A stretch of DNA of 64,000 nt from Atopobium sp. (GCA_022732885.1 JAIJTS010000002.1:70409-134408), one strand, 5' to 3'. Shown: positions 43,213 through 52,723, numbered from the stretch's first letter. Numbers and translations are program-made. Notes: generated by a model not told the origin, from the letters alone.

Positions 43213-45000
43213 CTAATTTTCTGAGAAGGGACCTCTCCACATTTTGGGGTCAACCATGCCAATTTGTGTGTCAGTTTCTTGAGCGAGCTCTTTCAAAAGC
43301 TCCAGCATATCTTTGAAGCCCTCTTGGGTTTCTGCTGGATCAACTGAGAGATCAGGTAGATGCGTAGAGTTACCTTGAATTTCTCGCAAAGAATTTCGCA
43401 GCGATTTTACCAGCTCGGATTCTGAAGCTTTTGTATCTCTCATTCTGTCTTGCCAGGCAGACGCCTGTGGAATTTGAGCATTTGTGAGGCTCTTGGAAGA
43501 CATCTCCAGAACCTCAGTGGTATTTCTACGGTCTTTTTGACGAGTGTAGAGCAGAGAAATAATTGCTTTGACCTCATCAACCTTTCCCATTTCTTCCACA
43601 ATGGCAGAAATGCTCTTATTCCATTCAAGGTAGCTGGTGAGTACGTAATCAACAAACTCAATACGTTCCTGAGGAGTTGGTGCGGCATTTTCCAGGCCAT
43701 CAGTGACAACCTCAGAGATATTCTCGAGAACTGCATGGTCAATAGCCGGCGAGAAGGTATTTCTTACCCTTGCAAGGTCAATAATGTCTGCATGATACAT
43801 ATCTCCCAGAGGCCACAGAGAGTGAGCGCTAGAAATCTCTGTTCCCTTGAGCGCAAGGATGGTCTTATCGGCAGTCTCGAGCGTCAAGTAATTGCGCTGG
43901 TCAGCGTAGGAATAGCCGTATGCGCTCACCAATTTTGCGTCAGTCAATGTCGAGAAAACCGTGCTATCCACAGCAACTTTATTCACTCGAAGTCTTGCGG
44001 TAAGCAATTCTGCAGCGCTTGTTGCTCGAGAATCTTTGTTTGGAAGCAGCATTACGTGCACACGCATAGGACCTAAGGCGTCCGAAGCAAGAGCCATGGT
44101 AACAAGAGAATTAAGCGAGCCGTCAACCGCAATAAACACGCCGTCAAAGCCCGACTTTATCGTGTAGTCTCGCACGCCTGTAGCCAATACACCCCAGGTA
44201 GTAAGCGCGCTATTGTAGACGCCCGCAGTATCTTCTCTATCAAAGTTTTCAATGGTATCTTGGTCAACTTCGCAGACAATCATGTCTTCTGTGAATGACG
44301 CCGCTTGTTTTACCAAGTCTCCTGAAGGTGACAAAAAGAAACTTGAACCACAAAACACCTGATTGTCATAGGCGCCAACTGCATTTGCAGCAATAAGCCA
44401 GCTATCAAATTCTTCAACATCTTCCAGATAGCGGCTTTCTGCCACCGCCATACCCATAGCAGATGACGAATCATCAACTGCAAATCCAAAATACGGCAGG
44501 TAAATAACAGCATCTAACGAGTTGTCAACATCTTGCCATGCGTCAAGATCGTTGTAGGTAAAAGCAACGCCAAACGTAAGGCCGCCTGCGTCAAACTTTG
44601 CGAGCTCAACGGTATTCTCGCTAGGCGTTTGCGTAGAGTGCGAAGAACGAGCAAGAGCGCTCATGTGCGCTATCTGAGCAGTCAGTTTAAGTGGGGTTAC
44701 AGCACCATTTCTGACAAGAAGAGCCTCACTAGCTGCACTTCCATCAAACTCTGTTACTACAGGAATGAGAGCCGCAATAGGAAGTTTTTCTGAGAGAGAA
44801 TTCAAAACCTCAGAAAGATCTGCAAAGAATCCATCTGTGTCAGCCTCTGGCACACTGAGCAGTCCCGTAAGGGTTGGTGCAGGATAGATGATAAGCTCAG
44901 CGCCTTGTTGTTGGGCTCTCTGAGCATATTCCAGCATAGCCTGAGCGGTAAACTCAAAGTCTCCGGCTTGAGTATTCATTTGTGCAACTGCTATGCGCAT
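43213..45000 (-). CDS. NAD+ synthetase-like protein with lost catalytic residues (probable pseudoenzyme)
   Basis: The 595-residue protein aligns end to end with glutamine-dependent NAD+ synthetase. An N-terminal nitrilase-type domain (MRIAVAQMNTQAGDF) is followed by the synthetase segment GVRDYTIKSGFDGVF and ALASDALGPMRVHVMLLPN. Yet the catalytic positions are altered. The expected PELxLTGY is YPAPTLTGL (Glu lost). The ICEDIW cysteine site reads FTYNDLDAW (Cys lost). The ATP-binding SGGIDS reads VDGSLNS. The TGNKSE motif reads LKGTEIS. The frame is intact over nearly 1.8 kb, so it seems maintained rather than decaying. It may be a regulator, scaffold or differently active enzyme; a true NadE would have to be elsewhere. 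Its start follows AGGA. Confidence 0.8.
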   Translation of the reverse strand: MRIAVAQMNTQAGDFEFTAQAMLEYAQRAQQQGAELIIYPAPTLTGLLSVPEADTDGFFADLSEVLNSLSEKLPIAALIPVVTEFDGSAASEALLVRNGAVTPLKLTAQIAHMSALARSSHSTQTPSENTVELAKFDAGGLTFGVAFTYNDLDAWQDVDNSLDAVIYLPYFGFAVDDSSSAMGMAVAESRYLEDVEEFDSWLIAANAVGAYDNQVFCGSSFFLSPSGDLVKQAASFTEDMIVCEVDQDTIENFDREDTAGVYNSALTTWGVLATGVRDYTIKSGFDGVFIAVDGSLNSLVTMALASDALGPMRVHVMLLPNKDSRATSAAELLTARLRVNKVAVDSTVFSTLTDAKLVSAYGYSYADQRNYLTLETADKTILALKGTEISSAHSLWPLGDMYHADIIDLARVRNTFSPAIDHAVLENISEVVTDGLENAAPTPQERIEFVDYVLTSYLEWNKSISAIVEEMGKVDEVKAIISLLYTRQKDRRNTTEVLEMSSKSLTNAQIPQASAWQDRMRDTKASESELVKSLRNSLREIQGNSTHLPDLSVDPAETQEGFKDMLELLKELAQETDTQIGMVDPKMWRGPFSEN

Positions 45001-45057
45001 ATCATTCCTATTCTGAAGTGCTTAGTTTGTTTTTACCCAAAAACAAACAGGTGTAGT

Positions 45058-45090
45058 AATAAAAACGGAGCCGCAGGTAGCAGCTCCGTT
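45058..45090 (-). terminator. Terminator of the superoxide reductase gene
   Basis: The stem AACGGAGC/GCTCCGTT has a U run on the minus strand. Confidence 0.8.
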
Positions 45091-45133
45091 CAAATTCACA
45101 GATAAGCCGTGCTTGTTAAGCAAGCGCTTAGCC

Positions 45134-45499
45134 TTAGAGGGAGACCTTCCAAAGACCGTGAAGGTTGCAGTACTCATAAGCCTCAGCCTCAACGCCCTCC
45201 TCAAGGGTGAAAGTAGCAACTGGCTCCTGACCAGGCTTAAGCTGTGCAAACTGAGCGCCGTTATCAGAAACAAGAGCAATGAACTCAATGTAGTGCTCTT
45301 CGAGCATTGGGTGAGCAACCTCGCCTACGCGGACGGTAATAGTGTTGCCCTCACGAGTAACAAATGGAACATGCTTCTCTGCTGCAGCGTCAGTAACGCC
45401 AGCCTGAAGAAGCTCAAGGCCTGCAGCCTCAACGTTGCCTGCAACGCCGTAAACAACAGCGCCCGTCTCCTTGTTACGATAAAACTTTGCGTCGACCAT
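45134..45499 (-). CDS. Superoxide reductase (desulfoferrodoxin family, lacking the N-terminal rubredoxin-type site)
   Basis: This protein of about 121 residues starts at the ATG at 45499 after AGAGGAG; a longer start at 45523 lacks a site. The catalytic iron ligands are visible: KHVPF, the HPMLEEHYIEF pair and the C-terminal CNLHGLW. The N-terminal domain keeps the desulforedoxin-like length (KFYRNKETGAVVYGV) but none of its four cysteines, so centre I is absent, as in class III enzymes. It reduces superoxide to peroxide without oxygen release, fitting anaerobes; AhpC at 59.4 kb could remove the product. A small hairpin with arms GACATC lies in the leader (45517-45532). Confidence 0.9.
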   Translation of the reverse strand: MVDAKFYRNKETGAVVYGVAGNVEAAGLELLQAGVTDAAAEKHVPFVTREGNTITVRVGEVAHPMLEEHYIEFIALVSDNGAQFAQLKPGQEPVATFTLEEGVEAEAYEYCNLHGLWKVSL

Positions 45500-45607
45500 T
45501 TTTTCTCCTCTCACGACATCCAAAGATGTCAGAATTTCTTAAAAGTGCTGCTTAAATAGTAACAGTTATTACTTAAGCACAGAGTGCAAATTTAGAATTG
45601 ACACAAT

Positions 45608-48600
45608 CTAAACAATCTGTGCGTATCCATTTTGACCAATAAAATCTTTGAGCTCTGTCAAAAGAACCATGCTACGTCCATCAATTCTGGTAGGAATTTC
45701 CATGCGCATAACATCTCCCATGTCTGTTTCTACCCTAATCTCAATGCAGTCCATGCCGGGATAGCGCGAGAAGATCTGTCCAAGTGTCTCGATAGCCTGT
45801 TTTTTAAGCTGAGAAGCAGGCATATGGATCACAAGTGTCTTTGGTGTGTTATTGGCGCTATTAAGCTCAATTGGATTAACTTCTTGAGCAATAACCTGGT
45901 CTCCTCTATCGGAGCGCTCCAACTTTCCAAGAACAGAAATAAAGATATCGCTCTGACTCTCTCCGGTTTCTGGATCAACATCTCCAGCAAGAAGCCTTGC
46001 AGCCTTCTTGTAGAGCTTAGGGAACATGACAATAGTAATGCTACCTTCCATGTCTTCAAGCGTAACAATTGCCATTGGGTCGCCGTTTTTAGTGGTGCGC
46101 TTCATAACGTTAGTAACCATGCCCGCAAAGCGAATAGGTTTGCCTTCTGGTACTTTGAACTGCTGAGACATAGCACCATTAGGCAGCTGAACCTCTACAT
46201 TCTCTTCAATTTCTGCAAGGGCATAATCTCTACTCTTAGCAAGGGCATACTCGTACGGACGAAGCGGATGATCAGAAACATAAATACCTAAGACTTCGTA
46301 CTCTTTGGTCAGCTTGAATCGCCTGTCCCACTCAACACCATCTGGCTCTGGGACAATATCGCTAAAGCCAGAACCCTCTACCTCTGCAAACATGTCAAAC
46401 ATAGAGAACTGGCCAACAGCCTTATCTTTTTGACGTTTAGTTGCAGCATCAATGATGTTTTGTGGGTTATTCTTATCGACAAAGCTCATCATCTGCATAC
46501 GGGTGTAACCCGTAGAGTCAAAAGCTCCTGCCTTAATAAGGGCCTCAACAACGTTACGCTTAGCCTGACTTGCATCAACACGATCAACAAAATCATGGAT
46601 GTTGGCAAAAGGACCGCCCTTTTGGCGCTCAAGCATAATAGCTTCACCAACACCAGCACCTACGCCACGAATTCCTGCAAAGCCAAAACGAATACCCTCT
46701 TTAGTAGCCGTAAAGTCTTTACCAGACTCGTTAATATCTGGTGGAAGAATCTTAATTCCCTCATGACGGCAAGCACTTACGTAGTGAACAATCTTATCGG
46801 TTTTGCCCATATACGAAGTAAGAACTGCTGCCATAAACTCATGTGGATAATGAGCCTTAATCCAAGCAGTCTGCATAACAAGAATTGCATAACCAGCAGA
46901 GTGGGACTTGTTGAATGCATAGGATGCAAATTCAAGAACATCATCCCAGATGCTTTCTGCAACCGAGCGATCAAATCCATTACGAACCGCACCGTTTTTC
47001 CAGTGGGCCTCCATGGTCTCATCAGTACCGTCATCCCAGTGCTGAACAACCTCCTGCATGAGTTTGATCTTCTTTTTTGCTACTGCTTTTCTGACCTTGT
47101 CAGACTCGCCCGCAGTAAAACCAGACATCTTCATGGAAATCTGCATAACCTGCTCTTGGTAAACCATAGTTCCATAGGTTTCTTCCAAGATGTCATGAAG
47201 ACGTGGATCGTAATCTTTAACTTCTTCTCTACCGTTCATACGGTTGATATAGCTGGTAACCATGCCTGCGTTAAGAGGGCCAGGACGATACAAGGCGATA
47301 AGTGCGACAATGTGCTTGTATTCCGTTGGTTTCATACCCTTAATGGTTGCTGTCATGCCTGCAGACTCAACCTGGAAAACACCAGCAGTTCGTCCTTCTC
47401 TCAGAAGTCTATAAATCTCTGGATCTGTAAACGGAATGCTATCTACATCAATATCAATGCCGTAGTTATCCTTCACGTTTTTGATAGCGCGAGAAATAAC
47501 CGTTAGAGTTCTCAATCCCAAGAAGTCCATCTTAAGAAGACCCATGTCTGCAACAGAGTGTCCCTCATACTGCGTAATCTCTACGCCACCTTTGGTATCT
47601 ACCTTGGTGGGAACATGGTCATTAACAGGCGTAGGAGCAATCAAAACGGCGCAAGCGTGTACACCTTCTCCACGATGCAGACCCTCAATAGACAAAGCAG
47701 CATCAATGATTCTTCTAGCATCAGGGTCATTCTCATACGCTTCTTCAAAGTCAGCTGAATACTGATCAGCGCCCTTCTGACCTTCTTGAGCCTTGTGAAG
47801 AACAAACTTAAGATGAGCGTTAGGATCTCCAGGAATCATCTTAGAAAGACGCTGTCCCATATAAACGGGGTAACCCAAAACACGACAAGCATCGTTTATT
47901 GCCTGTTTTGCCTTAATAGTTGAGTATGTGATAACGTGAGAAACACGCTCAGATCCATAAATCTGACGGACATGCTCAACAACCTCAAGACGACGCTCAT
48001 CGTCGAAGTCCATATCAATATCTGGCATCTCTGAACGCTGTGGAGACAAGAACCTCTCAAACATAAGGCCGTTCTCAAGAGGATCAAACGAGGTAATATC
48101 CATTGCATAAGCAACAATAGCGCCGGCCGCAGATCCACGACCAGGACCTACACCAATGCCATTCTCTTTTGCCCAGCGAACATATTCTTGAACAATTAAG
48201 AAGTAATCAGCAAAACCCTTTTTGCAGATAATGTCATATTCATATTCAAAACGATCTTTAACGTTAATTCCATTGATGACAACATTTTGCCAATCAGTTC
48301 CATAACGCCTTGCAAGACCAAGCTCACACTCTTTTCTGAAGCGCTCTTCTGAGGTCTCACCCTCTGCCAAATCTGGAAACTTTGGCAGGTACATATGGGT
48401 CCAGTCCAGCTCATAGTTGCACTTATTTGCAACCTCAATGGTATTCTCAATAGCCTCAGGACACCACGAGAAAATCTGGCGCATTTCTTGCTCACTCTTA
48501 AGATAGAACTCACTACCTGTCATGCGCTTGCGGTTCTCATCATCAACACGAGCACCCGAGCCAATGCAAGAAGCAATATCTTGCACACTAGCATCTTCTC

Positions 48601-49444
48601 TAGTGAGATAGTGATTATCGTTGGTGGCAACAACCTTAATGCCAAGGTCATGACCCATCTTTACAATGCGCTCAGCAAGAGTCCTATCGGTATATCCACC
48701 CCAACTTGGATCAGATAACCCGTGGTCTTGAATCTCTAAATAAAAGTCATCACCAAAGATGTCTTGATAAATTTTTGCCCAACGCTCTGCTTCTTCTGGA
48801 CGACCTTCAAACAACATACGAGGAATAATGCCAGAAACACAGGCCGAGGTGCAGATAATACCCTCGTGATAACGCTTAAGCATCTCAAGCGTAGTACGAG
48901 GCTTGTAATAAAACATCTCTTTTGAGCCAGCCTCTGACATCATCTTCATCAGATTGACATAGCCTGTCTCATTTTTAGCAAGTAAGATAAGGTGATAACG
49001 TACCTGCTTAGTGCCCTTCTCAATACAATCATCAAGAATGAAATAAGCTTCACAACCAAAAATTGGTTTGATAAGTGGTGAAGGTTTGTTGGCTTTAACC
49101 GCCTCAATATCATGCGTCTGGTTCCAAATTTGAACGTCAGAAGCCCACTGAGCATGGACTTTGTCATGCTCACCAGCATTGGGATCATCTACTGGAGGCT
49201 CTTCTAAATCCCAGCCCTTTTCAAAACATTCCACATCATGGCACCACTGGCCAAAATCTTTAAGCGCCTCATTGTACTTGCGACATGCAAGGTCAAAATC
49301 TGGAACACCAAAGAGATAACCATGATCAGTAAGAGCAAGTGCAGGCATGCCAAACTCTACAGCTTTACTAACCATGTCTGGGACACGGCTAGCTCCATCA
49401 AGAATGGAAAAATCTGAGTGGTTGTGGAGGTGAACAAATGCCAT
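45608..49444 (-). CDS. dnaE: DNA polymerase III subunit alpha (DnaE)
   Basis: The 1278-residue protein has an N-terminal PHP domain (FVHLHNHSDFSILDGAS), the polymerase core with PGRGSAAGAIVAYA and the catalytic acids in EMPDIDMDFDDERR, a helix-hairpin-helix region, and a C-terminal OB domain (IRFAGMVTNVMKRTTKNGDPMAIVTLEDMEG). It is the replicative or lesion-tolerant alpha subunit of the DnaE1 type. About 65 extra residues (roughly 56-122, acidic and Trp-rich) interrupt the PHP domain between the first metal motif and KPIFGCEAYF, longer than in E. coli. Upstream is a promoter at 49510-49537. Confidence 0.96.
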   Translation of the reverse strand: MAFVHLHNHSDFSILDGASRVPDMVSKAVEFGMPALALTDHGYLFGVPDFDLACRKYNEALKDFGQWCHDVECFEKGWDLEEPPVDDPNAGEHDKVHAQWASDVQIWNQTHDIEAVKANKPSPLIKPIFGCEAYFILDDCIEKGTKQVRYHLILLAKNETGYVNLMKMMSEAGSKEMFYYKPRTTLEMLKRYHEGIICTSACVSGIIPRMLFEGRPEEAERWAKIYQDIFGDDFYLEIQDHGLSDPSWGGYTDRTLAERIVKMGHDLGIKVVATNDNHYLTREDASVQDIASCIGSGARVDDENRKRMTGSEFYLKSEQEMRQIFSWCPEAIENTIEVANKCNYELDWTHMYLPKFPDLAEGETSEERFRKECELGLARRYGTDWQNVVINGINVKDRFEYEYDIICKKGFADYFLIVQEYVRWAKENGIGVGPGRGSAAGAIVAYAMDITSFDPLENGLMFERFLSPQRSEMPDIDMDFDDERRLEVVEHVRQIYGSERVSHVITYSTIKAKQAINDACRVLGYPVYMGQRLSKMIPGDPNAHLKFVLHKAQEGQKGADQYSADFEEAYENDPDARRIIDAALSIEGLHRGEGVHACAVLIAPTPVNDHVPTKVDTKGGVEITQYEGHSVADMGLLKMDFLGLRTLTVISRAIKNVKDNYGIDIDVDSIPFTDPEIYRLLREGRTAGVFQVESAGMTATIKGMKPTEYKHIVALIALYRPGPLNAGMVTSYINRMNGREEVKDYDPRLHDILEETYGTMVYQEQVMQISMKMSGFTAGESDKVRKAVAKKKIKLMQEVVQHWDDGTDETMEAHWKNGAVRNGFDRSVAESIWDDVLEFASYAFNKSHSAGYAILVMQTAWIKAHYPHEFMAAVLTSYMGKTDKIVHYVSACRHEGIKILPPDINESGKDFTATKEGIRFGFAGIRGVGAGVGEAIMLERQKGGPFANIHDFVDRVDASQAKRNVVEALIKAGAFDSTGYTRMQMMSFVDKNNPQNIIDAATKRQKDKAVGQFSMFDMFAEVEGSGFSDIVPEPDGVEWDRRFKLTKEYEVLGIYVSDHPLRPYEYALAKSRDYALAEIEENVEVQLPNGAMSQQFKVPEGKPIRFAGMVTNVMKRTTKNGDPMAIVTLEDMEGSITIVMFPKLYKKAARLLAGDVDPETGESQSDIFISVLGKLERSDRGDQVIAQEVNPIELNSANNTPKTLVIHMPASQLKKQAIETLGQIFSRYPGMDCIEIRVETDMGDVMRMEIPTRIDGRSMVLLTELKDFIGQNGYAQIV

Positions 49445-49775
49445 CTTTTTCTACGCTCTTCTCTTTGTGCTTCAAAATTTGTTCTTTTACCAAGGGCTCT
49501 TAATTTCTTTGTATAGTGTAGCCGATTCATCAGACAATAACTACTAATACAAACATATGTTCTATGTGCTGATACTTTTATAACCGCTGGTAAATTGCAT
49601 AAAAATATTTTCTCGTCAATTCAATGACGTCATAAAAATCTCTTGTAGCTAAAACAGAACTTGTCTAATCAAAAACTTATAAAAAATAAAAGTTTCTAAC
49701 TAGTAACTCTTAGACTAGGGACTTCTTAATTGGGAATATAGTCTTTGTATTACTTATTCCAGTTAAGGAGATCGT
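49445..49775. other. 331-nt AT-rich intergenic region between dnaE and pepC
   Basis: On the minus strand TTGTCT (49537-49532), a 16-nt spacer and TATACA (49515-49510) form a candidate dnaE promoter. A 10-bp palindrome ATGACGTCAT lies at 49624-49633. The right part is strongly AT-rich and precedes the pepC ribosome site AAGGAG; I could not settle on a single pepC promoter. No ORF or RNA gene is supported. Confidence 0.5.
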
Positions 49776-51134
49776 ATGGATCAGATGAAAAGCATTTCCT
49801 TTGATGACATTGCTGCGGCTCAGAAAAACTTTGAGTCCGATCGCGCACACACAGTAGCCAAAAATGCTGCAACAAGCGCTGGCGTTAGAAAAGCAGCTCG
49901 TGTTCCAGAAGGTGTTGCCCTTAATCCTCTCACCTTTGACGTAGAGGTAAAGCAGGGTGAGCGTACTAATCAACAACGCTCTGGTCGTTGCTGGATGTTT
50001 GCATCTCTTAACACCTTTAGATATCGCATCATCAACAAGTACAACCTCTCTACCTTTGAGCTTTCTCAGGCATATCCTCTGTTCTGGGACAAGATGGAGA
50101 AGTCCAACTGGTTCCTTGAGAACATTCTGGACACCCTTGAAGAGCCTCTTAATGGTCGTCTTGTATCCTTCCTGCTTACCGACCCAATTGGCGACGGTGG
50201 TCAGTGGGATATGTTCAAGAGCCTTGTAAAGAAGTACGGCGTTGTGCCAAAGAGCGCTATGCCAGAGACTGCAAACTCTTGTAACACACATGAGATGGAC
50301 ACCTACCTTACCCGTTATCTTCGTAGTGCTGCAAAGCGTCTTCGTGAGACCGCAAAAGCTGGCGAGTCTCTTGAGTCTCTGCGTGAGATGAAAAAAGAAA
50401 TGATGGAAGACGTCTATACCCTGCTGGTAACCTGCCTTGGTCAGCCTCCTGTATCTTTTGAGGTACGCCTGCGCGATAAAGACGATAACCTCGCTCTTTC
50501 TGGCACTTTTACCCCTCAGGAGTTCTTCGCTGAGACTGTTGAGATGAACCTTGATGATTACATCTCAATCATCTCTGCTCCTACTGCTGATAAGCCTTTC
50601 AACCACACCTACACCGTTTCCCGCTTGGGCAACGTTGTTGAGGGTGGCGGCGTTCGTTACCTCAACCTTGAGATTCCTGAGCTCAAGCGCCTTGCTGTTG
50701 CTCAGCTCAAGGATAACCTGCCTGTTTGGTTTGGTTGCGATGTTGCTCAGTCTTACCTTCGTGAAGAGGGCATCATGGATACCCGTGCACTTGACGTTGA
50801 TGGCCTCTTTGGCTTCCCTGTTGAGGGCGCCCTTAACCGCGCAGAGCGCCTTGACTACGGCGAGTCTCTGATGACCCACGCTATGGTTCTTGAGGGCGTT
50901 AACTTTGACGCAGAGGGCAACACTACTCTCTGGAAGGTTGAGAACAGCTGGGGTAAAGACCATGGCCGTGATGGCTTTGATACCATCTCTGACCCTTGGT
51001 TTGATGAGTACGTCTACCAGATTGTTGTTGATAAGAAGTACCTCACTCCTGAGCAGCTCAAGACCTTTGAGACCGAGGAAGCAACCGTCCTCGAGCCATG
51101 GGACCCAATGGGCTCTCTTGCAACGCTTCGCTAA
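49776..51134 (+). CDS. pepC: Aminopeptidase C (bleomycin hydrolase family), first copy
   Basis: This 452-residue C1B cysteine peptidase has the catalytic Cys72 in QQRSGRCWMFASLN, His368 in LMTHAMVLEGV and Asn390 in KVENSWGKDH. The C-terminus extends past the catalytic domain as in this family, where it reaches into the hexamer's active site. It releases N-terminal residues from peptides in the cytoplasm. AAGGAG precedes it. A second copy follows after a terminator containing an inverted pair of the iterated octamer. Confidence 0.95.
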   Translation: MDQMKSISFDDIAAAQKNFESDRAHTVAKNAATSAGVRKAARVPEGVALNPLTFDVEVKQGERTNQQRSGRCWMFASLNTFRYRIINKYNLSTFELSQAYPLFWDKMEKSNWFLENILDTLEEPLNGRLVSFLLTDPIGDGGQWDMFKSLVKKYGVVPKSAMPETANSCNTHEMDTYLTRYLRSAAKRLRETAKAGESLESLREMKKEMMEDVYTLLVTCLGQPPVSFEVRLRDKDDNLALSGTFTPQEFFAETVEMNLDDYISIISAPTADKPFNHTYTVSRLGNVVEGGGVRYLNLEIPELKRLAVAQLKDNLPVWFGCDVAQSYLREEGIMDTRALDVDGLFGFPVEGALNRAERLDYGESLMTHAMVLEGVNFDAEGNTTLWKVENSWGKDHGRDGFDTISDPWFDEYVYQIVVDKKYLTPEQLKTFETEEATVLEPWDPMGSLATLR

Positions 51135-51145
51135 GGTACAAACCA

Positions 51146-51180
51146 TCTGGCGAGAAGACCGGTCTTCTCGCCAGGTTTTT
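51146..51180 (+). terminator. Terminator built from an inverted pair of the iterated octamer
   Basis: GGCGAGAA (51149-51156) and TTCTCGCC (51165-51172) form the core of a 12-bp stem starting CTGGCGAGAAGA, around a CCGG centre. T5 follows directly. It lies between the two pepC genes. Confidence 0.85.
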
Positions 51181-51208
51181 CTAAACGCTACAAACAAAAG
51201 GAGCCTCA

Positions 51209-52678
51209 ATGGCTGATCAGACCGTAAATCCACAGTGGGCAAACGAGGAAACTGCTGCTTTCAGTGCAGACCGCGCTAACCGCGTTGCCCGCAACTCCGT
51301 AACCTCTATGGGCGTTTCCGCAGCTGCTCGCGACATCACCACCATGCGCACCTACGCTGACACCTACGGTGTTGCCGTTGCAAAGACGGGTGACGTCACC
51401 AACCAGCGTCAGAGTGGTCGCTGCTGGATGTTCTCTTCTTTCAACGTACTTCGCCAGGAGGCAATCAAGAAGCTTGACGTTGATACCTTTGAGTTCAGCC
51501 AGGCATATGGCATGTTCTACGACAAGCTTGAGAAGGCTAACTCCGCACTTGAGTACATCATTCAAACCGCTGACCAGCCAACCGATTCTCGTGTTGTCCA
51601 CACACTTCTGACCGAGGGCATTGGCGACGGTGGCTACTACTCATTTGCTATGAGCTTGGTTGAGAAGTACGGCCTGGTTCCTAAGGATGCTATGCCAGAG
51701 ACTGCTTGTTCCAAGAACTCTACTCAAATGGATGAGCGTATTGACCGCCTGTTCAGGAAGAGCGCCGCTGAGCTCCGCGCAGCATACGCAGCTGGTAAAT
51801 CTCAAGACGAGCTTCGTGCGCTTAAGCAGGAGCAGCTCAAGGGCTTCCACCAGATTCTGTCCGTCTGCCTTGGCGAGCCACCTCTGACCTTTGACTTTGA
51901 GTGCAAGGTTGGCAAAGACGCACAGGTAGATAAGGCAAAGCTCTCCCCTGTTGAGCCAAGTAAGGCTTCTGACAACAAGGACAAGAAGGATGGCGAGAAG
52001 GACGAGGAAGGCACTCAAATTCTTCGCGACTTTGGCATTACTCCTCTTGAGTTTGCTGAGCGCTATTGTGGCGTTGATCCTCGCGGCTTTGTCCAGCTCA
52101 TCTCTGTTCCAAGCAAGAAATACCCTTACGGCAAGGTGTATCACCCAACCTTCGTCGATACCGTTTTGGGCGGCATTAAGACTCGTTTCTTAAACGTTGA
52201 GCCAGAGGTTCTTGAGGCAGCTACCATTGCTTCTTTGAAGGACGGCAACCCTGTCTGCATGGCCTGCGATGTTATGCAGGAGTTCCCTCGTCACAATGAG
52301 GACTTCAACTACGTTCTTTCAACCAACACCATGGATTACAACGGCCTCTTTGGCGTTGATTTTGACATGGATCGCACCACAATGATTGAGAACTATGAGA
52401 CTTCTCTTACCCACGCAATGACCTTCCAGGGTGTTGAGCTTGATAAGGACGGTAAGGCTAAGCAGTGGCGCATTGAGAACAGCTGGGGTAAGGACTCCGG
52501 TAAGGACGGCTACCTCATCATGAGCGCAGACTGGTTCCGTCTCTACGGTGGCGAGGCTGATGTTCGTCGTCAGTATGTTCCAGAGGACCTGCTCAAGGTC
52601 TGGGACGAGGGCGAAGATGTCCAGATTGATTTCTGGGAGAACCTTGGCTACTCCCTTGGTGGTCGTAACCGCAAATAA
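51209..52678 (+). CDS. pepC: Aminopeptidase C (bleomycin hydrolase family), second copy
   Basis: This 489-residue paralogue of the preceding gene has Cys72 in RQSGRCWMFSSFN, His in LTHAMTFQGVE and Asn in RIENSWGKDSG. It differs by a hydrophilic Lys/Asp/Glu-rich insertion around residues 245-275 (ASDNKDKKDGEKDEEG) that the first copy lacks, so the two are not recent duplicates. An AAGGAGC site precedes it. The second copy may have a different substrate range; the insertion could be a surface loop. Confidence 0.95.
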   Translation: MADQTVNPQWANEETAAFSADRANRVARNSVTSMGVSAAARDITTMRTYADTYGVAVAKTGDVTNQRQSGRCWMFSSFNVLRQEAIKKLDVDTFEFSQAYGMFYDKLEKANSALEYIIQTADQPTDSRVVHTLLTEGIGDGGYYSFAMSLVEKYGLVPKDAMPETACSKNSTQMDERIDRLFRKSAAELRAAYAAGKSQDELRALKQEQLKGFHQILSVCLGEPPLTFDFECKVGKDAQVDKAKLSPVEPSKASDNKDKKDGEKDEEGTQILRDFGITPLEFAERYCGVDPRGFVQLISVPSKKYPYGKVYHPTFVDTVLGGIKTRFLNVEPEVLEAATIASLKDGNPVCMACDVMQEFPRHNEDFNYVLSTNTMDYNGLFGVDFDMDRTTMIENYETSLTHAMTFQGVELDKDGKAKQWRIENSWGKDSGKDGYLIMSADWFRLYGGEADVRRQYVPEDLLKVWDEGEDVQIDFWENLGYSLGGRNRK

Positions 52679-52723
52679 GGAACGCTTAACCGTAGCCTAC
52701 TAAATACGGACATAAGTGCACAC

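Noticed and set aside
46430..47506. A 358-codon plus-strand frame antisense to dnaE
   Set aside because: dnaE is continuous and conserved there; the translation is Cys/Asn-rich with no motif, typical of a shadow frame.
49624..49633. ATGACGTCAT palindrome as a regulator operator
   Set aside because: Only 10 bp, single occurrence, and not placed on a recognisable promoter.
49710..50291. A 193-codon minus-strand frame antisense to pepC
   Set aside because: It overlaps the pepC catalytic region and has no supported start; codon pattern follows pepC.
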